NCBI GenBank assembly: GCA_947441065.1 | Contig: CANESI010000014.1 | Span: 1 to 58,060, forward strand | Origin: Caulobacteraceae bacterium | GTDB lineage: Bacteria; Pseudomonadota; Alphaproteobacteria; Caulobacterales; Caulobacteraceae | Direction: 5' to 3' | DNA length: 58,060 nucleotides | Part shown: positions 41,147-50,329 of the stretch, in pieces | Layout: every line of letters begins with the position of its first letter | Numbering within the stretch: the stretch's first letter is position 1 | Notes under the pieces: model-generated | What the model saw: the letters and a program-made list of their open reading frames with translations, nothing else | Told to the model about the DNA's origin: nothing | Database searches by the model: none | Program-made: the position numbers and the translations under genes

Positions 41147-41833
41147 ATGAAGATTCTAAAAACCGCTCTTCTCGCCGCCACCGCCGCCTTGGCCGTGACC
41201 AGCGTTGCCCAAGCCGCTGACGGCCCATCCTTGTCGGCCAATGTCGGCGTCGCGTCTGACTATGTGTTCCGCGGCGTATCGCAGACCAATGGTGACCCCG
41301 AAATTTTCGGCGGTTTGGACCTTTCCGCTGGCCAAGCCTATGCAGGCGTTTGGCTGTCCAACGTTGATTTCGGCGATGGCACCCGCATCGAATACGACAC
41401 CTATGCAGGCATCAAGCCCGAAGTGGCCGGCTTCAATCTGGACCTCGGCGTCGTCTATTATAGCTATCTGGAATCGCCAAAGGACGCCAAGTACGGCTAC
41501 GGAGAAGTGAAGGCTGCGGCTAGCCGCGCGATCGGCAAGGCCACCGTTGGCGCCGCCTACTACTATTCGCCAGACTTCTTTGGTGCGGATGAGAAGGCGA
41601 CCTATGTCGAGTTGAACGGTGCCTACGCCATCAATGACACGGTTTCCGTGACGGGTGCCTATGGCCACCAGGCCTTGGACGTCAGCAAGGATTACAACAC
41701 CTGGAACATCGGCGCTGCGATTGCGGTTATGCCAAAGCTCAGCCTAGATGTCCGCTATTGGGATACCAGCGAGCACGATATCGGCAGCATCTATGAAAGC
41801 CGCTTTGCTGCAACCCTGAAGGCCTCGTTCTAA
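41147..41833 (+). CDS. TorF-family putative outer-membrane porin
   Basis: 228 residues. A clear signal peptide (residues 1-23, ending SVAQA) is followed by SLSANVGVASDYVFRGVSQTNG, the hallmark opening of the TorF/TIGR02001 family, and alternating beta-strand segments to a terminal Phe (FAATLKASF). It should form a small outer-membrane beta barrel. Substrate unknown. A strong terminator follows 25 bp after the stop. Confidence 0.9.
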   Translation: MKILKTALLAATAALAVTSVAQAADGPSLSANVGVASDYVFRGVSQTNGDPEIFGGLDLSAGQAYAGVWLSNVDFGDGTRIEYDTYAGIKPEVAGFNLDLGVVYYSYLESPKDAKYGYGEVKAAASRAIGKATVGAAYYYSPDFFGADEKATYVELNGAYAINDTVSVTGAYGHQALDVSKDYNTWNIGAAIAVMPKLSLDVRYWDTSEHDIGSIYESRFAATLKASF

Positions 41834-41858
41834 ACCAAGCCTTAGCGTCTGAATAACG

Positions 41859-41894
41859 GGCCGTCGCTCCTCTCCGAGCGGCGGCCTTTTTCTT
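41859..41894 (+). terminator. Rho-independent terminator of the porin gene
   Basis: GGCCGTCGCTC and GAGCGGCGGCC form an 11-bp stem with one G-T pair around a 6-base loop, followed directly by TTTTTCTT. Confidence 0.9.
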
Positions 41895-41950
41895 GGCCAT
41901 AGGCACTGCGCCGGATAGGCGCAAAAGGCCCATTCAAATCTTGTTGATTT

Positions 41951-41980
41951 ATAATAATCTTAAGTATCTTGTTGTGATGT
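41951..41980 (+). promoter_or_regulatory. Conserved upstream element of paralog 1
   Basis: A 30-base AT-rich block beginning ATAATAATCTTAAGTATC that matches 26 of 30 bases of a block at 43195-43224. It ends 54 bases before the start codon, exactly as in the second copy. Probably a promoter or operator shared by the two paralogs. Confidence 0.65.
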
Positions 41981-42034
41981 ACTGAGGGGTCCATCAAGAC
42001 GCCTGTCCTGCAATTCAGAACGGACGAGGACATT

Positions 42035-43150
42035 ATGGCGAATGATCAAAGCCGTAGCTTGGCGTCACTCGATAACGTCATCTCGTCATCTCGCGTTCTC
42101 AATCTCAACAAGATCTACAAACTCCATCGGTCAAGCGCAGACCATAGCGCCAAACCCTTGTTCTCGAACAACCTTCTGAACCGCTCCATTCTTCTAAAAC
42201 ATCGCCTTCGGGACAGCGAACGCAACCAATTTGCAGATGGGCGCAGCGTTGCGACCAAGATCCTATTGCCTCTCGACACGATGGAACTGAAGCTGGGCGC
42301 ACAATATCTGTTCGTCGGCCAACGGAATTTCGAAGACCGTCTTTGCGAAATACTTGAAGAAAAGGTCGTCAATCTTGGCGGCGACATCGTGATTTTAAAC
42401 CTCCTCGACAGTATCCCCAGCTTGGACTCCTACCTGCTGCGCGAGTTCCTGACCCGAGGGGGTATTAAGCCCGCTGACTGCTATTTGGAAAACGGGATCG
42501 GCGACCGCAAGCCTGTGCAGCAATTCGTTCTCAATGAGATTACGAGCCTTGCCAAGATGAGCCTGGGACCTGGAGTCGACGAGGAGAAGATTAGGTCCCT
42601 GCGCGATAAACTGCTGTCTCCCCAGGCCGCGACGGTGACTGAAAGTCTTCGCATCTCCCTCCAGATGGAGAAGCCAGAATACCACCAAGGTCTGTTTTTC
42701 TGGAAGGCTATCCTGTTCTACAAATGGCAGATCAAAAGAATTATACCCGTGTCTGGAAAGGTATTCAGAGAGATGAGAAGGATTCATCCTGTTGAATTCA
42801 CGAGAAATTCGGACCGTATTAAAATAGAAACGATGCGGAACACAATCGCGTACAAATTTTCCTTGCTATGTGATGAGGTCGACAAAATTCAGGCGATTTA
42901 CGACACAGCTTACAATGAATTTATATATAAAAGTAACCCTACAAAGTTCAGAGAGTTTCTAATATCATCCCCGATTTTATTCAAAAAACTTGGTGAGAGC
43001 TTTAACGATGTCGGCCATATCGTGAACTTCTGGAAATTCAGACCCAAAAAGGGTCATAGCGTTGCCGTCACCCTGGAAGTCCTCACGTCGACGCTCGCAG
43101 AGCTTGACACGATGTCGAATATTAAGTTCCCCGAACGTAAACGGGCCTAG
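42035..43150 (+). CDS. Unrecognised protein, tandem paralog 1
   Basis: 371 residues, mixed alpha/beta in appearance, with no signal peptide, no transmembrane segment and no catalytic motif that I recognise. About three quarters of its first 165 residues are identical by eye to the next gene, without gaps. Strongly conserved blocks are SLASLDNVISSSRVLNLN, DGRSVATKIL, LGAQYLFVGQ, DCYLENGI, GLFFWKAILFYKWQIK and FRPKKGHSVAVTLE. GAGGA stands six bases before the ATG. The nucleotides for about residues 235-320 are much richer in A and T than the rest. It follows a porin terminator and has its own upstream element. Confidence 0.85.
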   Translation: MANDQSRSLASLDNVISSSRVLNLNKIYKLHRSSADHSAKPLFSNNLLNRSILLKHRLRDSERNQFADGRSVATKILLPLDTMELKLGAQYLFVGQRNFEDRLCEILEEKVVNLGGDIVILNLLDSIPSLDSYLLREFLTRGGIKPADCYLENGIGDRKPVQQFVLNEITSLAKMSLGPGVDEEKIRSLRDKLLSPQAATVTESLRISLQMEKPEYHQGLFFWKAILFYKWQIKRIIPVSGKVFREMRRIHPVEFTRNSDRIKIETMRNTIAYKFSLLCDEVDKIQAIYDTAYNEFIYKSNPTKFREFLISSPILFKKLGESFNDVGHIVNFWKFRPKKGHSVAVTLEVLTSTLAELDTMSNIKFPERKRA

Positions 43151-43194
43151 GCCCTGGATGGTCGCCCCCGACGACCTACATCCCCGCTTATATT

Positions 43195-43224
43195 ATAATA
43201 ATATTAAGTATTTTGATGTGATCT
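43195..43224 (+). promoter_or_regulatory. Conserved upstream element of paralog 2
   Basis: Second copy of the block at 41951-41980, differing at four positions. With the ATG at 43279 the distance to the start codon is also 54 bases, and the intervening bases still line up (CTGTCC at the same offset). This supports both the element and the chosen start. Confidence 0.65.
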
Positions 43225-43278
43225 CTTTAACGGACAGGTAGAATATCTGTCCCGCGTTCTATACTAGGCATGTCGGTC

Positions 43279-44451
43279 ATGACGAAAGATCAAATTCGAA
43301 GTCTTGCTTCGCTCGACAACGTCATCTCGTCATCTCGCGTCCTTAATCTGAATAATATCTATAAAAAGAACCGGGTGAGCTCTGATTACAGGCAGAAGCC
43401 GCTATTTTCCAACATCCAGCTCAACCGTGCCATTATCCTCAAACATCGCCTTCGTCCCGGCGAGCGGGCGGAATTTACAGATGGGCGCAGCGTAGCGACC
43501 AAAATTCTGTTTCCGCTGGACCCGATGGAAATCAAACTCGGTGCCCAATATCTCTTCGTGGGCCAGAAAGATTTCGAGGGACGCCTCTGCGAAATCTTGG
43601 GGGAAAGGACCCTAAATCTCGCAGGGGATCTCGTCATTTTACAGTTGCTCGACAGCATTCCGAGCTTGGACGCCTATCTGTTGCGGCAATTTCTGGAACG
43701 AGGCGGCATCAGGCCCGCCGATTGCTACTTAGAAAACGGGATTTCTGACCGCAAAGCTGTTCAACAGTTTATCCTCAACGAAATTTCGACACTCGTACAG
43801 ATGAGCTTTGGGTTGGATGAATATGGCGCAAAGGCACCAGCCCTAATCGAAGAGTTGCTGTCCCCCAAAGCCGCTGAAGTGACGGATGAACTGAGACAGG
43901 CGCTGCAGATGGAGAAGTCAGCCTATCGCCAAGGCTTGTTTTTCTGGAAGGCCATTCTGTTCTACAAATGGCAAATCAAAAAGATCATTCCTGCGTCTGA
44001 AAAAGTATTTCGAGAGATCCGAAGAATAAAACCAATCGGATTAATCAGTAAATCTGATCGAATAAAAATTGAACAGATTAGAAACAAGGTCGCTCATAGA
44101 TTCTCTTTAGTATTCTCTGAAGCTAATGATATTTTATCCATATATGATGAATCCTACGATGATTTAATAACCAATGGGAACATAACAGGATTTAGAGAGT
44201 TTTTAGTCTCATCATCTCAAATATTCACGCAGCTCGGGGAAAGCTACAACGACATCAGCCATATCGTGAACTTCTGGAGATTTAGACCCAAAAAGGGCCA
44301 TAGCGTCGCGGTCACTCTCGAAATGTTGGAATCCATGCTCGAAGAGCTCGACAGCATGTCCTATGTCCAAGCCACCAATCGCAATTGGGCCTCGACCGCT
44401 GGTGGGGACGCCGGGAATCGAACCCGGACGACCGAAGTCAACGGATTTTAA
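43279..44451 (+). CDS. Unrecognised protein, tandem paralog 2 (3' end runs into antisense tRNA-Leu)
   Basis: 390 residues from ATG 43279, which aligns with the start of paralog 1; ATG 43270 is an upstream alternative. It carries the same conserved blocks and a similar AT-rich inner segment (about 44020-44230). The similarity to paralog 1 ends near LDSMSYVQ. The last 19 residues or so, including GDAGNRTRTTEVNGF, are translated from the antisense of tRNA-Leu, and the stop TAA lies over the anticodon loop. The original end of the gene was probably lost, or the gene was placed against the tRNA. The function is unknown. Confidence 0.82.
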   Translation: MTKDQIRSLASLDNVISSSRVLNLNNIYKKNRVSSDYRQKPLFSNIQLNRAIILKHRLRPGERAEFTDGRSVATKILFPLDPMEIKLGAQYLFVGQKDFEGRLCEILGERTLNLAGDLVILQLLDSIPSLDAYLLRQFLERGGIRPADCYLENGISDRKAVQQFILNEISTLVQMSFGLDEYGAKAPALIEELLSPKAAEVTDELRQALQMEKSAYRQGLFFWKAILFYKWQIKKIIPASEKVFREIRRIKPIGLISKSDRIKIEQIRNKVAHRFSLVFSEANDILSIYDESYDDLITNGNITGFREFLVSSSQIFTQLGESYNDISHIVNFWRFRPKKGHSVAVTLEMLESMLEELDSMSYVQATNRNWASTAGGDAGNRTRTTEVNGF

Positions 44452-44484
44452 GTCCGCTGCGTCTACCAATTCCGCCACGTCCCC
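44400..44484 (-). tRNA. tRNA-Leu (UAA)
   Basis: 85 bases on the minus strand. The acceptor stem is GGGGACG pairing with CGTCCCC, followed by discriminator A and an encoded CCA. The D-arm region GGCGGAATTGGTAGACGC, anticodon arm GCGGA-CTTAAAA-TCCGT with anticodon TAA (44448-44450), a leucine-type variable arm (TGACTTCGGTCG) and T arm CCGGG-TTCGAAT-CCCGG are all clear. Confidence 0.96.
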
Positions 44485-44673
44485 ACAGAACACCGGCTCG
44501 GCTATGGCTTTAGCAGATGCCCGGCCTTGGGCAAATCGAACCCGCGCCCTCCCGGTTAAATCTCATGGAATCTGAACAGGCATGACCCTCGCCCTAGCCT
44601 TTTTACGCGAGCAAGCCATAAAGAAGCGGTCCCATCAGAGGGACGAATCGACAATGACGGACGCGCGAGACCG

Positions 44674-45603
44674 ATGACCCCTTCGCAGAGGCAGATGACC
44701 CGGACGCTCAGCACAGCTTTCGGTACGCTAGCACTCCTAGCCGCATCCACCGCGTTCGCTGTGGCACAGCCTGCGACCTCGGCTCGAACATCCGCCAGTC
44801 AGGCCGCAGAGACTGAGGGCTATCCCACCGCCCGCACGCCCGAAGCTATCCGCACTTGGCTCAAGACGGCCACCTCTCTGGCTCCGGCTCAGGTCATCTC
44901 CATTGGCGCAGACATGGTCGTCGGCTTTGCCCAGACCGGCAGCCTCGATCCCGTCACCGGCCATATCAAGGGCGCGGAACTGCGCGGAGAGGCCCTGACC
45001 CCGCAATTTACCAAGGTCATTCAGGGCCGGTCGAGCCTCGCGACCCTTGACGTCAATTGCACAACCTCATCGGCGCTGATCCATCAAACCAGGATCTACT
45101 CCAAAGCAAACCTCACGGGCGAGGTGACAGTTCTCGCCGGCAGCGGCACATGGATCACACCGCCAAAGACGGCCTACCTGTCCGAAGCCATTGATGCCAT
45201 TTGCCGGGCAGATTTCAAACGCCCCTTACGCGATGGGCCTGCGACGGTCATGGCAGCGGCAAGTCCAACAAAGACTCCGGTCCCCGCCGCCAAACCTACC
45301 CCTCCAGCCGTTGTTGCCAAACCCGTCACGCCGGTCACGCCCCTTGTAACGCCAGCCAAGGTTGGGGGAGCAGAGGTCCAGATCGTGGCTGCAGCCTCTG
45401 CACAGGGCGCAGAGACAACTCACCAACAGGTCGCTCAGCGGTTGCCACAAATCACTGCCAATCGCCCCTTCCGGATCGAAAAAGCGGTCGTTGGCGGTCG
45501 GACCTACTATCGCGGCCTGTTTGGCGGCTTTTCGGATCGCGCCTCGGCGGCGGCCTTTTGTCGAACCCTATCGGCCTCAAGCATCGGCTGTTTGGTGAAA
45601 TAA
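44674..45603 (+). CDS. SPOR-domain protein, probably periplasmic
   Basis: 309 residues. A signal peptide spans about residues 8-32 (LSTAFGTLALLAASTAFAVAQ). A middle domain (AQVISIGADMVVGFAQTG...) of unknown type contains two cysteines, followed by a P/V/K-rich linker (about 195-230) and a C-terminal SPOR domain (about 235-309, RIEKAVVGGRTYYRGLFGGFSDRASAAAFC). SPOR domains bind denuded septal peptidoglycan, so a cell-division role is likely. ATG 44695 is an alternative start. Confidence 0.85.
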   Translation: MTPSQRQMTRTLSTAFGTLALLAASTAFAVAQPATSARTSASQAAETEGYPTARTPEAIRTWLKTATSLAPAQVISIGADMVVGFAQTGSLDPVTGHIKGAELRGEALTPQFTKVIQGRSSLATLDVNCTTSSALIHQTRIYSKANLTGEVTVLAGSGTWITPPKTAYLSEAIDAICRADFKRPLRDGPATVMAAASPTKTPVPAAKPTPPAVVAKPVTPVTPLVTPAKVGGAEVQIVAAASAQGAETTHQQVAQRLPQITANRPFRIEKAVVGGRTYYRGLFGGFSDRASAAAFCRTLSASSIGCLVK

Positions 45604-45609
45604 CGAGGC

Positions 45610-46371
45610 CTAGGCAGGGACCGCAAAAGCCCCCTTAACGCCCGCTTCCTCAAGCGCAGCGATCAGTTCGTCGACCACGCTATCAACTTCAGCTGAGTCC
45701 CGCCCGCGAATGACCAGGTTGGATCCATAGGCCTCGTTCGAGAAGAACGGATAGGACCCCAGCGACAGGGCCGGATGGGCCTTGGCGACAGCCTCCAAGG
45801 GCGCGGCGAGCGTGCCCTCACCCGTGCCCTCGACCCGAACGGTGCGCGAGACAACGACGGCCCCGCCCTTCAAGCGCCAGCCAATATCCTCAAGCATGCC
45901 GCGCATGATCTGCGGCACACCGGCCATAACAAAGACATTGCCAATCTGGAAACCGGGCGGGCCGTTGACGGGGTTCTTGATCAGGGTTCCGCCCTCTGGC
46001 ACCCGCGCCATCCGCCTGCGCGCCGCATTAAGCTGATCGCCAAAGCGTCCAGTCAAAAGGGCCATGATCTCGGGATGCTCAAAGAGCGCCACCCCAAAGG
46101 CGTCGGCTACGCAGTCAGCGGTAATGTCATCATGGGTCGGGCCAATGCCGCCGGTCGTGAAGACATAGTCATAGCGCCCCCGCAAATGGTTCAGGGCGGT
46201 GATGATCTCTTCGGGAATGTCTCCCACCACCCGCGCCTCCGCCAAATCGACGCCGTAAGTGCCGATATAGCGGGCAATGGCTGCCAGATTGGTGTCCTGA
46301 GTCCGGCCCGAGAGGATCTCGTCGCCAATGATCAGAACCGCCGCCGTCACTCGATCGCCGCTCGCCAACAT
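45610..46371 (-). CDS. CinA/MoaB-like molybdopterin-binding family protein
   Basis: 253 residues. The MoCF-type fold opens with AAVLIIGDEILSGRTQDTN and continues with VFTTGGIGPTHDDITAD, FPEHPEI-like and GAPGFQIGNVFVMAGVP segments. It corresponds to the N-terminal part of CinA (competence/damage-inducible A) without the C-terminal nicotinamide deamidase domain, a common short form in alphaproteobacteria. Enzymatic role is uncertain; pyrophosphatase activity on ADP-ribose or related molecules is known for CinA relatives. Confidence 0.85.
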   Translation of the reverse strand: MLASGDRVTAAVLIIGDEILSGRTQDTNLAAIARYIGTYGVDLAEARVVGDIPEEIITALNHLRGRYDYVFTTGGIGPTHDDITADCVADAFGVALFEHPEIMALLTGRFGDQLNAARRRMARVPEGGTLIKNPVNGPPGFQIGNVFVMAGVPQIMRGMLEDIGWRLKGGAVVVSRTVRVEGTGEGTLAAPLEAVAKAHPALSLGSYPFFSNEAYGSNLVIRGRDSAEVDSVVDELIAALEEAGVKGAFAVPA

Positions 46372-46498
46372 GACTGTCTATTCCCAAAGCTGGATGTTGA
46401 TCGATGACTAGGCGTCGAGCGCGGCTCAGGCAAGCGCAGTGTTGCGCCGGGCGCAGATACCGCCCCTCTGCTTCTACTGGCTACCGCTCAAGGCTCGC

Positions 46499-47233
46499 CT
46501 AGAGGCTCAAACCCCCATCGGCGACAAGGGTCTGACCATTGACATAGGAGGCCAGTGGCGAGGCGAGGAACAAGGCCACACCGGCCATATCGGCAGGGGT
46601 CCCCATTCGGCCAGCCGGAATGGCGCGCAAGGCACCGGCCAAACGCTTGGGATTTTCCGTGGTCACCTTGGTCAGCTTGGTGTCGACCAGACCGGGGGCC
46701 AGACCGTTGACCCTGATGCCGTCGGGCGCCCAGGCTTGACCGAGGGTGCGGGTCAGGCTGATCGCTCCAGCCTTAGAGGCGGCATAGGCTGGATTGCCCT
46801 TGTTGGCCCCAAGGCCCGAGATCGAACTGACAATGGTGATCGAGCCTTGGCTCAGCAGCAGTTGAGGCTGAAACTTGCGGCAACAGTGCATCAGACTATC
46901 GAGATTGACGGCCACGACCTTGTCCCAGCCCTCACGCTCGAATTCCCCGCGCCCATAGACCACCGTGCCCTGAGACAGGACCAGAACGTCAAGACTGTCG
47001 AACGGCAAGGGGGCTGCCTCAATCGCGTCTGGATCGCCGACATCGACACAATCATAGCCGAGCCCAGTCAGGTCAGAGCCGTCCGCTGGATCATAGTCGC
47101 TGGCCTTGGCGCGCGTGCCCCAGACATGGACGCGGGCGCCGCGCTCACGAAAGCCATGGGCGATGCCATTGCCAATCCCGCTGGAGCCACCAACCACGAG
47201 GACGGTCTTGCCAGTAAAATCTGTATCGTTCAT
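46499..47233 (-). CDS. Short-chain dehydrogenase/reductase
   Basis: 244 residues. VVGGSSGIGNGIAHGF is the cofactor-binding loop, VLVLSQGTVVYG replaces the usual NNAG with LSQG, and SSISGLG...YAASKAG holds the catalytic residues. GQTLVADGGLSL ends the protein. The NAG variation is unusual but tolerated in the family. It follows the phosphotransferase gene by 21 bp on the same strand, so both are co-transcribed. Confidence 0.88.
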   Translation of the reverse strand: MNDTDFTGKTVLVVGGSSGIGNGIAHGFRERGARVHVWGTRAKASDYDPADGSDLTGLGYDCVDVGDPDAIEAAPLPFDSLDVLVLSQGTVVYGRGEFEREGWDKVVAVNLDSLMHCCRKFQPQLLLSQGSITIVSSISGLGANKGNPAYAASKAGAISLTRTLGQAWAPDGIRVNGLAPGLVDTKLTKVTTENPKRLAGALRAIPAGRMGTPADMAGVALFLASPLASYVNGQTLVADGGLSL

Positions 47234-47254
47234 CTGATTGATCCTTGTTGAGGC

Positions 47255-48283
47255 CTAGCCGATCCAGCGCAGGCCGCGCTCGAACAGCGAAATGGTGTGG
47301 GCATGCAGGCGATCGCCCATCTCCTTGGTCGCCTTCCCGGCGCAGGCCCGCGCGTGGGTGCCTTCAAGTATGATGCCCATCTTGTAGCAGGCCAAGACGC
47401 CGTACCATTCGATATGGGACATGTCGCGATGGGTCAGGGGCCGGTAGTGATCGACCAGTTCGCTCGCGCTGGGGAATCCCTTCCAAGGCTGAACCGTGAT
47501 GCCCGCATCATCTGGCCGATCCTCCAAAGGCCAGGTGGCCAAAAGCCAGCCCAAGTCCAGCAAGGGATCGCCGATGGTCGTCAGTTCCCAGTCCACCACC
47601 GCCGCCAGATCCCCACTGTCAAAGCGGAACATGACATTGGACAGGTGATAGTCGCCATGGATGATCCCAGGCTCAAAGGTCGAGGGACGGTTGGCCTCAA
47701 GCCAGCGACCGATACGGCCGACATCCGGCAGGGCCTGGATACCGGTCCATCCGGCATGTTCTTCGTAGGAGGAAAGCTGACTCTGCCAGCGCTGAACCTG
47801 ACGCTCCAGATAGTTGTCCGGACGCCCCAACCCCTCAAGGCCGCGCGCGCGGTAATCAAGGGCGCCCAGCGAGGCGATGGCCTCAACCATGCTCAGGCCC
47901 ATGCGATGACGAATGGTTTCAGAGCCCGCATGAAGCTCCGGCAGGCCTTGCGACGGGTTAAAACCGTTGATCGGCTCCATCAGATAGAAAGAGGCACCCA
48001 GCACCGTCTCATCGGGACAGGCGGCAATCAGGCCGGGATGGGGCACATCGGAGCCTGCCAGCGCCGCCAGCACCCTCGCCTCGCGGCGCATGGTCTCATT
48101 GGAGTTTTCGCGCAGGTGGGGCGGGGGGCGGCGAAGGACATAGTCGCGCCCGCTGCGGGTATATTTCAGGAGGATATTTTGCGTGCCGCCGGTCAGTAGG
48201 CTGGCATTTTCGAGCGGACCATTGCCCAGCCCCTGCGCGTCCATCCAAGCGGACAGAACCGCCATATCGACAACATGTTCCAA
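47255..48283 (-). CDS. Phosphotransferase-family protein (APH / ACAD10-like)
   Basis: About 343 residues with an aminoglycoside-phosphotransferase fold. The kinase catalytic loop is IIHGDYHLSNVMF and the metal-binding Asp is in AAVVDWELTTIGDPLLDLGW. Proteins with this sequence usually sit with acyl-CoA dehydrogenases and short-chain dehydrogenases and are thought to act on hydroxyacyl-CoA, not on antibiotics. The TTG at 48283 is chosen because GGAGGAGG stands six bases before it. A longer in-frame ATG at 48340 would put that site inside the gene. Confidence 0.85.
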   Translation of the reverse strand: MEHVVDMAVLSAWMDAQGLGNGPLENASLLTGGTQNILLKYTRSGRDYVLRRPPPHLRENSNETMRREARVLAALAGSDVPHPGLIAACPDETVLGASFYLMEPINGFNPSQGLPELHAGSETIRHRMGLSMVEAIASLGALDYRARGLEGLGRPDNYLERQVQRWQSQLSSYEEHAGWTGIQALPDVGRIGRWLEANRPSTFEPGIIHGDYHLSNVMFRFDSGDLAAVVDWELTTIGDPLLDLGWLLATWPLEDRPDDAGITVQPWKGFPSASELVDHYRPLTHRDMSHIEWYGVLACYKMGIILEGTHARACAGKATKEMGDRLHAHTISLFERGLRWIG

Positions 48284-48405
48284 GACCAACCTCCTCCATA
48301 ACCCGGGTACGCCCTCTGACGGAGCGTTGCAGGCCTTCATTAGAAGGCCTTACCCAACGTTATGGGAAGGAAAATCGCGCGAGGACGAAAGTCGCCTTGA
48401 GCGCC

Positions 48406-49722
48406 CTATTTCGCGGTCACGCGCCAGATGACATTGCCGACATCGTCAGCGACCAGAACGCCGCCCGCCTTATCGACCGCAACACCTGCGGGACGGCCGC
48501 GCGCCTGGCCCTTATCATCCAAGAACCCGGTCAGGATGTCCTGCTGCACACCATTAGGCATGCCGTCCTTAAAGGGCACGAACAGCACCTTATAGCCATT
48601 GACCGGATTGCGGTTCCACGACCCGTGCTGGCCGATGAAGACGCCGTTGAGATAGGCTGCGGGAAGGTTCGTGCCCTTATAGAAGGCAAGGCCGAGCGAA
48701 GCTGTGTGAGCCCCGAGCGCATAGTCGGGCTTGATCGCCTTGGCCACCAGATCGGGTCGCTGCGGGCTAACGCGGCTATCGACCGTCTGACCATAATAGC
48801 TGTAGGGCCAGCCATAGAAGCCGCCGTCCTTCACCGAGGTCATATAGTCCGGCACCAGATCATTGCCGATCTCATCGCGCTCATTGACGGCGGTCCACAG
48901 GGCACCGGACTGAGGGTTCCAGTCCAAGCCGTTGGGATTGCGAATGCCCGAGGCAAAGACGCGGGTCGCGCCAGTCTTGACGTCGATGGCGAGGATCGCC
49001 GCGCGATTGACCTCGGCCTCCATACCATTTTCACCAACATTGCTGTTGGAGCCAGAGGTGGCATAGAGGGTCGTGCCATCGGGGCTGGCGAGGATGTTCT
49101 TGGTCCAGTGGTGGTTGATCGGCCCGCCTGGCAGGTCCGCAACCTTGCGCCCCTTGGCGGTGATGCTGGTCTCGCCTGCGCCATAGGGGAAGGCCATGAC
49201 GGCATCGGTATTGGCCACATAGAGCGTGTCACCGATCAGGCTCATACCGAAGGGGGAGTTGAGACCGGATAGGAACGTGGTCTTGACCTCAGCCACGCCA
49301 TCGCCATTGGCATCCCGCAACAGGGTGATCCGGTTAGGGCTCTTGGTGCCCGCGCCAGCCGACGCCATGATCTTGCTCGCTATCCAGCCCTTCAGCCCGC
49401 CAGAGCCGTCGGGACGCTCAGGCGAATTGCTCTCCGCCACCAGCACATCCCCATTGGGCAGCACATAGAGCCAGCGCGGATGGTCCAGCCCGCTCGCCAA
49501 GGCCGAAACCTTCAGGCCTTCGGCGGCCTTAGGGGTCTCACCCGCAGCCCATCCGACGACCTTAGCGATCTTGACGACGGGCAGAGCCTGCTTCTTGGCC
49601 TCGGGCAAAACTGGGTTTGGTCCAAAACCCTTCTCGACCGGCAAGGACGCTCCGGGCGCGCAGGCCGCGAGGACCAGGACCATCGGGGCAGCGAGCAGGG
49701 CAGAGCGGCGCAATATCGACAT
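48406..49722 (-). CDS. Glucose/sorbosone dehydrogenase-like lipoprotein (beta-propeller)
   Basis: 438 residues. A lipoprotein signal ends in LVLAAC (lipid-accepting Cys21). The mature part is a six-bladed propeller of the PQQ-dependent glucose/sorbosone dehydrogenase type: [60 protein letters not shown] and [16 protein letters not shown]. The [11 protein letters not shown] and HGSWNR motifs carry the active-site His/Arg positions. Substrate and PQQ use are inferred from the family only. Confidence 0.88.
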   Translation of the reverse strand: MSILRRSALLAAPMVLVLAACAPGASLPVEKGFGPNPVLPEAKKQALPVVKIAKVVGWAAGETPKAAEGLKVSALASGLDHPRWLYVLPNGDVLVAESNSPERPDGSGGLKGWIASKIMASAGAGTKSPNRITLLRDANGDGVAEVKTTFLSGLNSPFGMSLIGDTLYVANTDAVMAFPYGAGETSITAKGRKVADLPGGPINHHWTKNILASPDGTTLYATSGSNSNVGENGMEAEVNRAAILAIDVKTGATRVFASGIRNPNGLDWNPQSGALWTAVNERDEIGNDLVPDYMTSVKDGGFYGWPYSYYGQTVDSRVSPQRPDLVAKAIKPDYALGAHTASLGLAFYKGTNLPAAYLNGVFIGQHGSWNRNPVNGYKVLFVPFKDGMPNGVQQDILTGFLDDKGQARGRPAGVAVDKAGGVLVADDVGNVIWRVTAK

Positions 49723-50083
49723 GGACGGATCCTAGAGCTCGAGGCTGTGAACGCAGAAGCGATTATTGGCCGATAAAATAGGGGACCGTTCTCAAAAAGC
49801 TAGGCCTCCCAATCGGGTTGAACCGGGTAAAGACGCAACGTCAGCCCCACTTTTGTAGAACCTTTTGACCTGACCGAGGTTAGATCGGTGTCGCAGGCCG
49901 CATTTTCATTGGATTTGTGAGGGATTTGTGGCATAGAAACCGGATCGAATATCGCTATGGTTCGGCCGCTCTCCCTGCTTGCTCTTCGGATCGAGCGCCC
50001 GAGCTTTCTACGATCCTCTACGACCATTTGATCGCCCGTCCCTCGGGGATGGCGCGAATATCGACACTCGAAAGGCGACTCTC
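49723..50083. promoter_or_regulatory. 361-bp region with probable cspA leader
   Basis: No credible gene. The region between the divergent lipoprotein gene and cspA contains the promoters of both. The roughly 150 bases before cspA are likely its 5' untranslated leader, as long structured leaders are usual for cold-shock genes. A 75-residue minus-strand frame here is rejected. AAAGG lies ten bases before the cspA ATG. Confidence 0.45.
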
Positions 50084-50293
50084 ATGGCCACTGGCGTTGT
50101 GAAATGGTTCAATTCCACCAAGGGCTACGGCTTCATCCAACCCGATGATGGCACCTCTGATGTTTTTGTTCATATTTCTGCCGTAGAACGGTCGGGCCTT
50201 GGCTCACTGAACGAAGGCCAAAAGCTGACCTACGAACTGGAACGTGATCAACGCAGCGGCAAGATGTCCGCCGGCCAGCTCTCCGCTGGCTAA
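50084..50293 (+). CDS. cspA: Cold-shock protein
   Basis: 69 residues, a single cold-shock OB fold that binds single-stranded RNA and [23 protein letters not shown] contains RNP1 (KGYGFI) and [13 protein letters not shown] contains RNP2 (VFVHI). The internal ATG at 50084 gives the exact family N-terminus. First of a run of five small genes on this strand. Confidence 0.95.
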   Translation: MATGVVKWFNSTKGYGFIQPDDGTSDVFVHISAVERSGLGSLNEGQKLTYELERDQRSGKMSAGQLSAG

Positions 50294-50329
50294 CCCTAGA
50301 CCGGCTGCATTCTTTAGGACGCGAAGATT

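Noticed and set aside
44534-44544. AATCGAACCCG, as in the T arm of the nearby tRNA-Leu, possibly an attachment-site copy
   Set aside because: Only 11 bases match, no stem can form around it and no second boundary is found on the left side of the paralog pair.
49800-50027. 75-codon minus-strand frame upstream of cspA
   Set aside because: Lies in the likely cspA leader/promoter region, has no ribosome site and no family features.
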